From: JBFFMO01 sp041390025
GTDB taxonomy: Bacteria; Myxococcota_A; Bradymonadia; Bradymonadales; Bradymonadaceae
Reading direction: 5' to 3'
NCBI GenBank assembly: GCA_041390025.1
Contig: JAWKQR010000018.1
Span: forward strand, 50,514 to 114,513
Length of the DNA stretch: 64,000 bases
The position numbers were made by a program, and so were the translations under genes. Of this stretch, positions 1-9,383 are shown piece by piece. Each line of letters starts with the position of its first letter. Position 1 is the stretch's first letter. Under the pieces are notes generated by a model. The model saw only the letters and a list, made by a program, of their open reading frames with translations. It was not told the origin of the DNA and searched no databases.

Positions 1-384
1 GACAACGATGGCTACGGCGTGGGAACTCCCGAAGAACGGCAGAAATGCTCGCTGTGCGAAACGTTGGGTCTTTGCGAAGAAGATTGCAACGACAACGACA
101 ACACGATCAGCCCCGGTGCTGGCGAAGCGTGCAATGGTCGCGACGACAACTGCAACCAAGACATCGACGAACCCACCGCTTGTGCGTCGTCGCAGGATTG
201 TGAATCGCTGCGCCCTTACATCCCAGCCAACACCAGCGTCTCGTGCGAGAACCAGCAGTGTGTGGTCAAGATGACGACTCAGTTCTGCACCGATGGTCGC
301 GCGGATTGCCCCTGCACCGCCAACCCCGTCGCGTGCACCTCGGGTATGTACGACAACGTGCCTGACCCTGGCATGTGTCTCTAA
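1..384 (+). CDS. MopE-like putative metal-binding protein, C-terminal part (5' end outside window)
   Basis: The frame is open from base 1 to a TAA at 382-384, so only about 127 C-terminal residues are present. The first residues read DNDGYG and are followed by ACNGRDDNCN, the Asp/Asn/Cys pattern of the 'putative metal-binding motif' (MopE/PF11617-type) repeats found in secreted and surface proteins of Myxococcota. The rest is Cys-rich (about 14 Cys) and ends in GMCL. Presumably it is an extracellular or surface-anchored protein; the signal peptide would lie upstream. Function beyond likely Ca/Cu binding cannot be told. GTG at 19 is in frame but is probably an internal Val. Confidence 0.75.
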   Translation, partial: DNDGYGVGTPEERQKCSLCETLGLCEEDCNDNDNTISPGAGEACNGRDDNCNQDIDEPTACASSQDCESLRPYIPANTSVSCENQQCVVKMTTQFCTDGRADCPCTANPVACTSGMYDNVPDPGMCL

Positions 385-453
385 GGCACCGGCGAGTGTT
401 GCCACACAGAGCCGCTTCGACGAACCCGTCGCAAGCGTCTATTCTATTTCTTG

Positions 454-2057
454 ATGGCACCTGATTCCACAGATTTGACGGGGGCGACCCTTGATGGGCG
501 ATTCCGCCTGCAGCGCACGCTCGGGCAAGGTGGAATGGGCACGGTTTACCTCGCCACGCAGACCTCGGTGGATCGTCAGGTCGCGGTCAAGACCATCCGC
601 GCCGATGTCCTCGATCCATCGGTGGAGTCCCGCTTCATGCGCGAGGCAAAGTTCTCGCGGACCTCCATCACCCCAACGTCATCCAGCTGGTGGACTACGG
701 CCGAGACTCCAGGCTGGGCGTGTTGTACTTCGCCATGGAGTTCATTCAAGGCAAGGCCCTCGCGGAGGTCGCCCGCGACACATCCATGGCCCTTGCGTTT
801 GTGCTCGAGGTGACACGCCAGATCTGCAGCGGATTGGCCGAGGCGCATGCCGCGGGCGTCATTCACCGGGACCTCAAGCCTGAGAATGTCATGCTTACGG
901 TCACGGCCGAGCGACGGCTTCAGGTGAAGTTGCTCGATTTTGGTATCGCGCAGTCCATCGCAGCCCAGACCCGTTTGACCGCCCCTGGCGGCATCACCGG
1001 CACGCCGCATTACATGTCGCCGGAACAGGCTCAGGACCTGCCGGTATCCGCCGCGAGCGACCTCTACAGCCTCGGTGTGCTCATGTACGAAATGCTCAGC
1101 GGTGGGTTGCCGTTTTCGGCAGACACGCCGCTCGCGCTGTTGCTGAAACACGTGCAGGAGCCACCACGCGAGCTAGACTCAACCGTGCCGGACGTTGTTG
1201 CCGCGTTGGTGATGGACCTGCTTCAAAAGCCCCCTGAGCAACGCCCAAAAAGTGCCGGAGACGTCGGCCGCCGCATCGATGAGATTCGGCAACGCTTGAA
1301 CGTCGCGATGGTCGAAATCGATGTTATCGACGGTCAACCGCAATTCGAGCGGTGGTCAAGCGAGCTCGAGCCCATCAAAGGATTGGCCGCCGCTTCTGCC
1401 AAACCTCGGCGCGCGACGTGGTGGCCCCTCGCCGCAGCCGCGGGTGCAGCGATGATCGCCGCCGCGGGTTGGTGGCTGTTCCAGCCCCAGACCCCGCCTG
1501 TGGCTCTTGATCCCGCGACGCTTGAGCAAGCGCCAATCCTTGCCGTCGCCGATCCCAACGGCCCGATCGTGCACGAGCTCGCACGGAAATACGTGGCTGT
1601 GGCACAACGTACTGCTGTCCAGACCACCAGCGATGTCGCACCAGCACATCCCTCCGAACATCCTGCGCCCACGGCTAACCGCACGCCCGACACGCCCAAA
1701 GCGGTTAAACCCGTGAAGCCCGTCTCGGCGCAAAATGCGCCAACCGGCACCGCCCGTCATCATACAAACTCCGCGGGAGTCGTGACGTCGTCGGTGCCAC
1801 CCACGGACGACGCCACGCTCGCCATGCGTAAATTCAAAGCCGGGGGCACCTGCTCGGGTACAAACCACTGTGTGTTCGAAGCCTCCGAGCCGCCGGGTGT
1901 GGTGGCGTGCCTGAACAAGAGTACCTGCAAGGCAGACTGCAAGATTGGCAATTGCAAGCAGTACTGCATGGATGAAGCCACATGCGAGTTCACCTGCTCG
2001 GGAGGTGGCTGCGAGCGCATGGCCGTGCCCACGGCGAAGATGGTTGAACGCGACTAA
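454..2057 (+). CDS. Membrane-anchored Ser/Thr protein kinase with Cys-rich outer domain (one-base frameshift near 651)
   Basis: Hanks-type (PknB-like) kinase. The glycine loop GQGGMGTVYLA and the VAVK lysine lie in the first frame. The second frame carries the catalytic loop HRDLKPEN (about 866-890), DFG (about 937) and the SPEQ activation segment. The frames join near 651: one extra G after AAG at 649-651 would give REAKVLADLHHPN, the expected kinase text. A transmembrane helix (about 1420-1485, Trp at both ends, Ala-rich core) is followed by a Pro/Thr-rich linker and a C-terminal domain with 10 Cys (about 1845-2030), expected to lie outside the cytoplasm as a sensor or anchor. ATG 454 is preferred over TTG 451. 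Either a sequencing indel or a genuine break; the rest looks under selection. Confidence 0.85.
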
Positions 2058-2178
2058 ATGTAATCAACCAGACAACCGCTCAAGCCCCTATCCATGGGCT
2101 CTTGCACGATATTGCCTCTTGAACTGAAGCCCAAGTCCGCGCAATCTTGTGCGCCTCAACTGTTACGGGAGTACCCCT

Positions 2179-3564
2179 ATGCGCCGTTTTGCCCTCGCTT
2201 TTGTTGTCCTAGCCGCGTGTTCCGATGATGCGCCCAGCGTAAGCCCCGCACCAACTGCCACGACCTACACCAAGGCCGAGGCGGCGGATCTCAACGGAAA
2301 AACCGCCGATGGGCAGGACATTTGTACGTTGATGGATTGGTACACGGACGGTGAATGCGACACGTTCTGTCCCGAGTTCGACGACAGCTGCACCGCCCCA
2401 GAAACCTGCGGCGGAGCGGTGTGTGGTGACGGGCAGTTCTGCAATGTTGGCTCGGCGTGCGTCAACACGGCGGATGGCACCTGCGAGGACAAACCCATCT
2501 GCGACGATACGGCTCGCCCTGTGTGCGGATGTGACGCAAAAGACTACGCCAACGTTTGCGCGGCTGCCGACGCCGGCGTGTCGACATCCTACGAGGGCCG
2601 ATGCGACGGCAGTTGTGAGGTCGATTCCGACTGTCCGGAGTCCGACGTGTGCGTGTCAGGAAACTGCCTGACCTCCTGTGGACAGGACAGCGACTGCCCG
2701 AGCGACGAGTCGTGCGTCGATGATGTCTGTGTTGTTGTCCCGGTGTCCTGTGACACTTCGGCGAATTGTCCCAACGGATTCTACTGTTTTGTCGAAAGTG
2801 GCGACATCTGCGGCGGCGGTCCAGGCACGTGCGCCGAGATTCCCACCGTGTGCACAAGAGAGCTCGCCCCGGTGTGTGGTTGCGACGGCACCACGTACGG
2901 CAACGACTGCGAGGCATCCAAAGCCGGGGTCAACGTCCTCGCGTCAGGCGATTGCCCAGCAACGTGCAGCACGGACGATGAGTGCGGGGCGGGGCGAGTC
3001 TGCACGGATGGGGTGTGCGTCAATCCGCCTGCCCCTTGTGGTGGTCGAATGGGCCTGACATGCCAGGCCGACGAGTTCTGTTTCTATTCACCAGACAACC
3101 AGTGCGGCCTCGCCGACCAGTTTGGCGAATGCCGCCCGTTGCCGACGGCTTGCAACGACATTGATGCCCCCGTGTGCGGTTGCGATGGACAAGACTACCC
3201 CAACGAATGCGCCGCGGCATTGGCAGGCGTCAGCCCGAGCTACGACGGTGCGTGCAAAACGCCGTGCATCGATGACACGGCGTGCAAACGCGGCGAGAGT
3301 TGCATCGCCGGCCTTTGTGAGCCCAGCAATGCCTGCGGTGGTCGCTCAGGCGGGGTGTGCTCAAGCACCGAGTGGTGTGACTACGGTGGCCCTACCGGCA
3401 TCTGCGGAGACGCCGACCAGATTGGCACCTGCAAGCCGCGGCCGATGAACTGCCCCACGGTTCTCGCTGTGGTGTGTGGATGCGATGGGCAACAATACGA
3501 CAACGCGTGCCTGGCGAGCGCCGCCGGCTCGGACTACCGAAACACCGGGTTCTGCAACTTCTAG
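2179..3564 (+). CDS. Secreted lipoprotein with four Kazal-type domains
   Basis: About 461 residues. Start ATG 2179 has GGGAG at 2167-2171 and gives MRRFALAFVVLAAC, a signal peptide with lipobox Cys. Four copies of the Kazal core (PVCGCDxxxYxNxCxAxxAGV) recur roughly every 100 residues, alternating with short CxxDxxCxxxxxCxxxxC modules. Kazal folds usually inhibit serine proteases or serve as disulfide-stabilised binding modules; which applies here cannot be read from sequence. It is transcribed alone after the kinase gene (121-bp gap) and ends at the 43-bp repeat block. The window contains several candidate proteases (caspase-like, metzincin), but a link is only speculative. Confidence 0.85.
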   Translation: MRRFALAFVVLAACSDDAPSVSPAPTATTYTKAEAADLNGKTADGQDICTLMDWYTDGECDTFCPEFDDSCTAPETCGGAVCGDGQFCNVGSACVNTADGTCEDKPICDDTARPVCGCDAKDYANVCAAADAGVSTSYEGRCDGSCEVDSDCPESDVCVSGNCLTSCGQDSDCPSDESCVDDVCVVVPVSCDTSANCPNGFYCFVESGDICGGGPGTCAEIPTVCTRELAPVCGCDGTTYGNDCEASKAGVNVLASGDCPATCSTDDECGAGRVCTDGVCVNPPAPCGGRMGLTCQADEFCFYSPDNQCGLADQFGECRPLPTACNDIDAPVCGCDGQDYPNECAAALAGVSPSYDGACKTPCIDDTACKRGESCIAGLCEPSNACGGRSGGVCSSTEWCDYGGPTGICGDADQIGTCKPRPMNCPTVLAVVCGCDGQQYDNACLASAAGSDYRNTGFCNF

Positions 3565-3575
3565 GTCGTATGTGG

Positions 3576-3742
3576 GCTTCGCCCATTCGGCAACCCGAGG
3601 TTGCCGACCCAAGGACATGCTTCGCCCATTCGGCAACCCGAGGTTGCCGACCCAAGGACATGCTTCGCCCATTCGGCAACCGGAGCTTGCCGACCCAAGG
3701 ACACGCTTCGCCCATTCGGCAACCCGAGGTTGCCGACCCACC
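3576..3742. repeat. Four tandem 43-bp units with a double hairpin, at a convergent gene junction
   Basis: Units start at 3576, 3619, 3662 and 3705; the last is incomplete. Each contains gggcttcgccc-like and CGGCAAC-CCGAG-GTTGCCG inverted repeats, so each can fold into one or two stem-loops on either strand. Unit 3 has compensating-looking changes in its loop (CGGAG, CTTGCC). The block sits between the convergent Kazal and caspase genes, the position of a bidirectional terminator or REP-like element. There are no unique spacers, so it is not CRISPR. Open frames through it are low-complexity and not coding. Confidence 0.9.
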
Positions 3743-3755
3743 CTACATCCTGTTG

Positions 3756-6531
3756 TTAGTCCAACGACATCACGTAACCCGCCTCACCGACTCCTGAGAT
3801 TGGCATTGAGCCCGTGATGTCGGCGCGCACGCCAGCGTTGAAGTAGATATTCGCGGGTGTCACCCATCGCAGATACGCTGACACGGGGCTCATCGTGGTC
3901 GTTTTACCGATGACCTCTTGGGTGACTTCGTCTTTTGTTTCGCCCTCGGTGTCCGACAGCGCAAGGGCATTGAGCGACACATAACCATGGATCGAGAGCT
4001 GGCTGACCAAGTGGTACGCGAGCTCCCCTTCCATCCCGAGCATGTAGTAGTCCGACTCCTCAAAGCCGTTGTAGGCGCCGATGAAGCCAAGCTGGTAGAC
4101 GACGTCTTCGTCGTCATTCATGGACGCCATCCCCAAACGCAGCGCGAAGTTTGTCGAATCCAAACCGAGCAGGCCCGTGTAAGCCCCTTCGATGCTGACG
4201 TAGGCGCCGTCGTCGTATTCGGTGAACTTCGTCATGAAAATCATCGTACCGATGAAGTCCTGCTTGGGCAGATAACCCTGCGCAACGTTGTAACCAAACG
4301 AGAGCGAGCCGTCGGTCCACTCGGTCCATTCGTCGGAGCTTGATGAATTGCCCTCGCTCTCGAACAGGCTTCCTACCGCGTTGTAGATGACAGGGTTGCC
4401 GTATTCCAGACCACCTCCAGCGGACCACGCCCAACCCTCAACGTCCTGCCCACTTTGATTCACGGCAGCACGAAGCACACCCGCGTCGCCGCGCAGCTGC
4501 ACACCACCGCCCACGTGGAAGCGCAACGCGGCATGCCCGGTAAAGCCCTCCATTCCGTCAATGTCCGAGTTCAGGAACTTCTGATAACCCACACGAAGGG
4601 GCGACAAGCTGAAACGACCCGCTGAAAAACGCCCGAGTCCAAGGCCGCCTGCCAGTCCGATGGCCCGCTCCACACCTGAGTCTTCGATGCTCATGGACGG
4701 TTCGAACCACAGCGAGAAGTCACCGGCCCAACCACCCCCAACGCCGAGCTCTACGTTGCCGCGTAACGACTGCACCGTCGAACGGTTGAACTCCGACGGC
4801 AGGGTCATCTGCGAGAACATCACGCCGATCAACGGCCCGCTCGGGGAGCTCGCCGTCAGGTAATCATGCCAGAACGACCATGGAATCAGATCGTCGTATT
4901 CCGGCGAGATGATCGTGGGATCGCTTCCGCCCAAGCCCGGTACGACACCTGCCCAGGTCTTACCGGATTCGGATTCCGTGACTTCGATCGGCATCGACGT
5001 GGCGCATGACGGCAGGTTGATCATCGTGGGTGCCTTTCCGAATTTGACCTCGGCCACCACAATCTCACCCTTAAACGGCTCCCCGTCTCGGTCCACCGGC
5101 ATGTCGACACGTACCGGCGAGGTGCCCGACTGCAGGTAAGGGGCGCACAGACGGGCGCGAACGTCGGCGGGTTGCACCACCGAGATGAGATTGACCATGT
5201 CGGCCTCGCCATACAGACCACCGTAGTTGGTCAGCAGCTGAACCTTGTTCTCTTCGGTGACGCTGGTCAAAGGCAGAATCTGCGTCAAACGTTGGAAGTC
5301 GGCCGATTTCTGAGCCATGAAGTCCCGTTGTTCTTTGCCAAAGTCCTCCCACTGCAGCGCGCGCACCGCAGCTTCTTCTTTGAACGGATTTGCACCATCC
5401 AAGGCGGCCACTTCCCGCCATGCCTTGGCGGCAGCATCCGGGTCGGAGGCACCCGATTCGTCGAGTCGCAAGGCGCGGTCACGGGCCACGAGGACCTCCG
5501 CGTCGGCACTAAGTCCGATGGCGCCGTTGCGGTCCAAGGCGGCGGGCGGCGGTGGTACTTGACCAAGCCCAGTGTTGTCTCCGTTGATCACCAACGTTTT
5601 CGGCCCGACCAGCGGTTGAGTCGTAGGAACTCGTGCCATCTGGTTCATCAACCCCTTTGATGCCGGGATCGCCCACAGAAACGCCGCGCGTCAGCACGAT
5701 GTCGCCGTTGCCGTGGATCGACGGGGTTTGCGACATGCGGCCGGGGATGCCGCGTAGCGCGCGCTGCACGTACATCTGCGCCTGTTTGGCGCTGACCGTT
5801 TGGCTGGAATCGGCGGCCCAACCCTGAAGCGCTCCAAGCAGCAGGTAGCTAAACGCCGGGCGGTTGGCTCCCGGGAGTGAACCTGCAAACTCCGAGGCTT
5901 CCGCGGCCGTAAGGACGACGGTTGTGTCCGTAATTTTTGGGGCAATCGTGGTCGGAATCACAGGCTGCGCAGGGGCGAGCGCGCTGCCGTCACCTGCCCG
6001 ACCGCTGAAACACGCGTCGACGATGAGCACCGTCTGCGCTTGCTGCCCCGATTGTAGGATGTTCAGGAGTTCTTGCTGCGGGATGCCTCGGGCGAACAAG
6101 CTGTTGGGCTCTTGGCGTGCGTCCGCGCCGACCAGAAGGCCTTCTTTGCCGTCTTTGGCGGGCGCGCCGTGGCCGATGAACACAAACCACACGGTGCCGC
6201 CAGGTTGTGACCCCTCGGCAGCGATCTTCGCGAAGCGCTCCAGCTCCTCTTTGGTGCCTTGGCTGTTCGATAGGAAATGCACGGTCTTAACGCCGAGGCT
6301 GTCCATAAAGAACTTTTCCCAGTCGTTGCCGTTGGAGGTCGCCCCCGCCACCTTGGGAAGGAAGATGTAGTCCTCGATCGCGACGATCACGGCGACATCA
6401 GCGGCTCCCGTCTTGGCTGCCGTCACTGTTTTGTTGAGCTCAGGATATTGGGTGGGTGGTCCCGCGAACGCTGCACCCGCCACAACAAACAACGCAAACG
6501 CGCAAACGCACGCGTGGAGGTAACGCATCAT
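3756..6531 (-). CDS. Exported caspase-like (peptidase C14) protein fused to a C-terminal beta-barrel-like region (frameshift at about 5652-5655)
   Basis: Start ATG 6531 gives a signal peptide (MMRYLHACVC..., cleavage after AFA). Residues about 45-290 are a caspase/metacaspase-type domain: catalytic His121 in FIGHGAP and Cys174 in VDACFSG, each preceded by hydrophobic strands. Near 5652-5655 (CCCC on +) the caspase frame degenerates into Arg-rich text while a second frame opens. Removing one base of the run gives GDPGIKGLMNQMARVPTTQ and joins a further 630 residues. That part has a short alpha-helical section and then alternating Gly/aromatic strands typical of an outer-membrane barrel. The second part has no signal peptide of its own, which supports one protein of about 925 residues. 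Two overlapping genes remain the alternative. Confidence 0.7.
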
Positions 6532-6574
6532 GGATTTTCCGAGAATGGTGGTCGTCCATGACATATCAGATTTT

Positions 6575-7582
6575 TTAGGTGCTTGGTAGATTTTTGGTGG
6601 CGGATAGTCGTCGGTACATCCACACGCAAAAAGCCACGGTCCCCACCGCGATCAGTTGGCTGGTGCTCAGCCCAAGCGCCTCGCCGCGCGGGTCTGCACG
6701 CAGGAACTCCACCAAGAATCGCGCGGTGGCGTAGAGCATCCCCATGACCAAGATCAGCTGGCCGTCAAACTTCTTTCGGGGCCGAAGCCAGAACAACACA
6801 AAGGCAAAAATCGCAAACGCGTACGCGCTTGAGATCAGCTGCGTTGGCCACACGGGCAGGCTTGCCTGAATCCCTTGGGCCCACTGCGCCGAGAGCTCGG
6901 CATAATGGTGGTCAAAATGCTCGTTGTAGGCAGGGCTTCCAATCGGGAACCGGATTCCGGTCGAGACGTCACACACGTTGCCGTAACAGCACCCGGCGGC
7001 GAAACACCCCAAACGGCCAATCGCGATGCCCAAAGGGATGCCGTAGCCTCCCATGTCCAGCAACCGCGCGATGTTAAGCTCGTGCTTTCGGCCGTAAAAA
7101 TACGTGAATGCTGCACACCCGAGCAACGAGCCATAAACGGTCAGTCCACCTGCCCAAAATTTGAGCCACCGGAAGCAATCCTGCACGGGATAACACAATC
7201 CATCCGCGGGGTTGCAGATCGCGCCGATGTCGCGGCCGGTTTGCTGGGCCGCTAGACATTCCATGTTCGAGATGCACGGCGCGGCGGTGGGCAACCATCG
7301 ACCATCGAGCAGAAACGGATCCGTGCACAGGTGCACGTAGTCCATCAGAAATCCGTCGACCAAAACGTGCAGCAGTCGGCCCCCAGCAATGCCGACAATC
7401 AGCAACCAGATGACAAAATCTGCGTACTGCTTTCGTTGAAAACCGGCAGGCTCAGCATCCTTCCAACCAAGCCGCGCCGCCAAGATGAACCCTGTCATCA
7501 AAGCGACAAAATACGTGGGAATGGTGAATCGGAGGTCGCCGTCCAAACCCACCCACCGACTGTCGAAAAGGGTGGGGAACAA
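6575..7582 (-). CDS. lgt: Prolipoprotein diacylglyceryl transferase with Cys-rich insertion
   Basis: Inner-membrane enzyme that transfers diacylglycerol from phosphatidylglycerol to the lipobox Cys. At 335 residues it is longer than usual (about 260-290). The Lgt signature appears as GIAIGRLGCFAAGCCYG, with the conserved Arg and Gly; about seven hydrophobic segments. A periplasmic stretch of about 60 residues with several Cys (around residues 85-135) is extra relative to E. coli Lgt. The start is TTG 7582, 9 bp after the lspA stop, so the two maturation enzymes are probably cotranscribed. This matches the large number of lipoproteins in the window. Confidence 0.9.
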   Translation of the reverse strand: MFPTLFDSRWVGLDGDLRFTIPTYFVALMTGFILAARLGWKDAEPAGFQRKQYADFVIWLLIVGIAGGRLLHVLVDGFLMDYVHLCTDPFLLDGRWLPTAAPCISNMECLAAQQTGRDIGAICNPADGLCYPVQDCFRWLKFWAGGLTVYGSLLGCAAFTYFYGRKHELNIARLLDMGGYGIPLGIAIGRLGCFAAGCCYGNVCDVSTGIRFPIGSPAYNEHFDHHYAELSAQWAQGIQASLPVWPTQLISSAYAFAIFAFVLFWLRPRKKFDGQLILVMGMLYATARFLVEFLRADPRGEALGLSTSQLIAVGTVAFCVWMYRRLSATKNLPST

Positions 7583-7591
7583 ACACTTGCC

Positions 7592-8344
7592 TTAGGTGGA
7601 TTCGGCGGATTCCTGCGCCTCAGTGGGCGCCCCGGTCTTTCGTGACTTGATGCCGTCGATGATCATCTCGATGACCATGAGGCTCACGCCGATGACGATG
7701 AACGAGTCCGCAATGTTGAACGTGGGCCAGCGATACTCGTCGGTCCACTTCCACACGATGAAGTCGATCACGTACTCAAACCGTACGCGGTCAATCAGGT
7801 TGCCGATCGCGCCACCACACACGCAGCTAAGCGCGATGAGCAAAAGCTGCTGGTCGGGGCGCACGCCTCGCAGAATCCAGAAGATCACGAGCACCGCGAG
7901 GATACTCACGACGATAAAAAACGGTGCACGCACCGAGTCCGGCGCGTTTGCAAGGAAACTAAACGCGGCACCGGGATTTCGGGTGTACTGGTATTCCCAA
8001 TGGTTTGGAATGATGGTGACCTCGCGCCAGCGCACCTCGAGCTTGTCACCCGCTTTAACGGTGTCCTGCGCACGCACAGCGACGGCGGCGTCTGTTGTGG
8101 TCGAGAAGATGATGCGCTTGAGCTCGTCCTCGGTGTTCTCGGGCATGAACTCCGCGGCCAGGTAATCCTTGACCGTCTTGCCGTCAAACTCGGGGGGCAC
8201 CGTCAGGTAGATGTAATGCTGGAAACTGCCTCGCGACGTCGCGAGGCGGTCCGACGCGATGTGTTTGGTCCATTGGTCCAGAGCGACTGCCACCACAATG
8301 ATGAGCAGCACTTGGGCGAACTTCAAAATCGTTGCTCGATTCAT
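7592..8344 (-). CDS. lspA: Lipoprotein signal peptidase II with enlarged periplasmic domain
   Basis: Aspartic membrane protease that removes signal peptides from diacylglyceryl-modified prolipoproteins. It has four membrane helices. NPGAAFSF marks the conserved loop; GNLIDRVRFEYVIDF and FNIADSFIVIG carry the catalytic Asp pair. Total length is 250 residues against about 160-170 for typical LspA; the extra about 70 residues lie between helix 1 (DQWTKHIA) and NPGAAF, on the periplasmic side. Start ATG 8344. First gene of the lspA-lgt pair. Confidence 0.93.
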   Translation of the reverse strand: MNRATILKFAQVLLIIVVAVALDQWTKHIASDRLATSRGSFQHYIYLTVPPEFDGKTVKDYLAAEFMPENTEDELKRIIFSTTTDAAVAVRAQDTVKAGDKLEVRWREVTIIPNHWEYQYTRNPGAAFSFLANAPDSVRAPFFIVVSILAVLVIFWILRGVRPDQQLLLIALSCVCGGAIGNLIDRVRFEYVIDFIVWKWTDEYRWPTFNIADSFIVIGVSLMVIEMIIDGIKSRKTGAPTEAQESAEST

Positions 8345-8428
8345 TCAATGCTCAGAGTTGTGGACGCCGTCCACGTTCCAAATGCGTTGTACTGAGTACC
8401 CGTCTATGAAGGCGTCGTCCAGTGCTCA

Positions 8429-9358
8429 TTATTCCGCGACGGCTTCCCGACGCTCTACCTCAAGCTCCATGAGGTCGTAGGCCACAACGGTGTTCGGGAA
8501 GATGGCGCGGGCGTCTTTGAGGAACACGTCCGCCCGGGGGTATTTTTGCGAAAGGTGCGTCAGCACGAGCTTTTGCACGCCGGCCTGTGCGGCACATCGG
8601 GCGGCATCGGTTGCCGTCGAGTGGCCTCGCTCGTGGGCCAAACGTTCGTCGCCGCCAGGGTAGGTCGACTCGTGGATCAATACATCGGCCCCGCGCGCCA
8701 TTTCAATGGCACCCTCGCACGGTGAAGTATCCGTACAATACGCGATGCGCACCCCGGGCCGCGCTGGCCCCAGCACCTCGGCAGGTTCAATCACACGGCC
8801 GTCGGCCAGGGTGACGCTCTGACCACGCTGCAGCTGCCCATAGAGCGGCCCTGCGGGGATGCCTAGCTCGCGGGCACGGTCGAGGTCAAAGCGCCCTGGG
8901 CGCGCTTCCTCGGAGTAGACGTAACCCCATGTCACCACACGATGGCGCAGCGGATAGGCCTCGACCTGAAAACCGTCTCCCTCGAAGACCACACCTGGCT
9001 GGGTGACCTCGGTCGTGCGGACCGGGAAACCGGGCCACAAAATCTGAAGCTCGCGTAGGGTCTTGAACCAGCGTTTTAGGCCCACCGGACCGATGACATC
9101 CAGCGCATCATCGCGCTGATTCAACGTCAGCGACCCGATGAATCCAGGCAGGCCGTTGCAGTGGTCCCCATGGAAGTGTGTCAGGAACACACCACGAAGC
9201 GCACCTGGGCGAACAGGGGCGCGCTGCAGCTGGATCTGCGTGCCCTCGCCGCAATCGAACATGAACAGGTCACCGTCCCGAAACAACACAACGGACGACA
9301 CCCCTCGGCTGGGGGTGGGTTTGCCACTCCCGGTCCCGAGGAAGACTAACTTAAGCAT
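8429..9358 (-). CDS. rnz: Ribonuclease Z (tRNA 3'-processing endonuclease)
   Basis: Metallo-beta-lactamase-fold enzyme that cuts 3' trailers from tRNA precursors. 309 residues from ATG 9358 (MLKLVFLGTGSGKP...). The metal site THFHGDH is present, followed by the Asp/His of CDTSPC and IHESTY, and the C-terminal LTHLSQKYP motif. An upstream in-frame extension to 9469 is open but overlaps the amylase gene and lacks homology, so it is rejected. It lies 25 bp downstream of the GH13 gene. Two of the three tRNAs in this window (Asp, Val) do not encode CCA, so 3' processing is needed. Confidence 0.92.
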   Translation of the reverse strand: MLKLVFLGTGSGKPTPSRGVSSVVLFRDGDLFMFDCGEGTQIQLQRAPVRPGALRGVFLTHFHGDHCNGLPGFIGSLTLNQRDDALDVIGPVGLKRWFKTLRELQILWPGFPVRTTEVTQPGVVFEGDGFQVEAYPLRHRVVTWGYVYSEEARPGRFDLDRARELGIPAGPLYGQLQRGQSVTLADGRVIEPAEVLGPARPGVRIAYCTDTSPCEGAIEMARGADVLIHESTYPGGDERLAHERGHSTATDAARCAAQAGVQKLVLTHLSQKYPRADVFLKDARAIFPNTVVAYDLMELEVERREAVAE

Positions 9359-9383
9359 CAAAACTCCACTCGCACGGCCGACT

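Noticed and set aside
3576..3742. CRISPR array
   Set aside because: Units are contiguous with no unique spacers, and no cas gene is near.
3474..3817. Open frames crossing the 43-bp repeats on both strands
   Set aside because: Their translations are repeats of the hairpin units with no start context; they arise because 43 bp shifts the frame without making stops.
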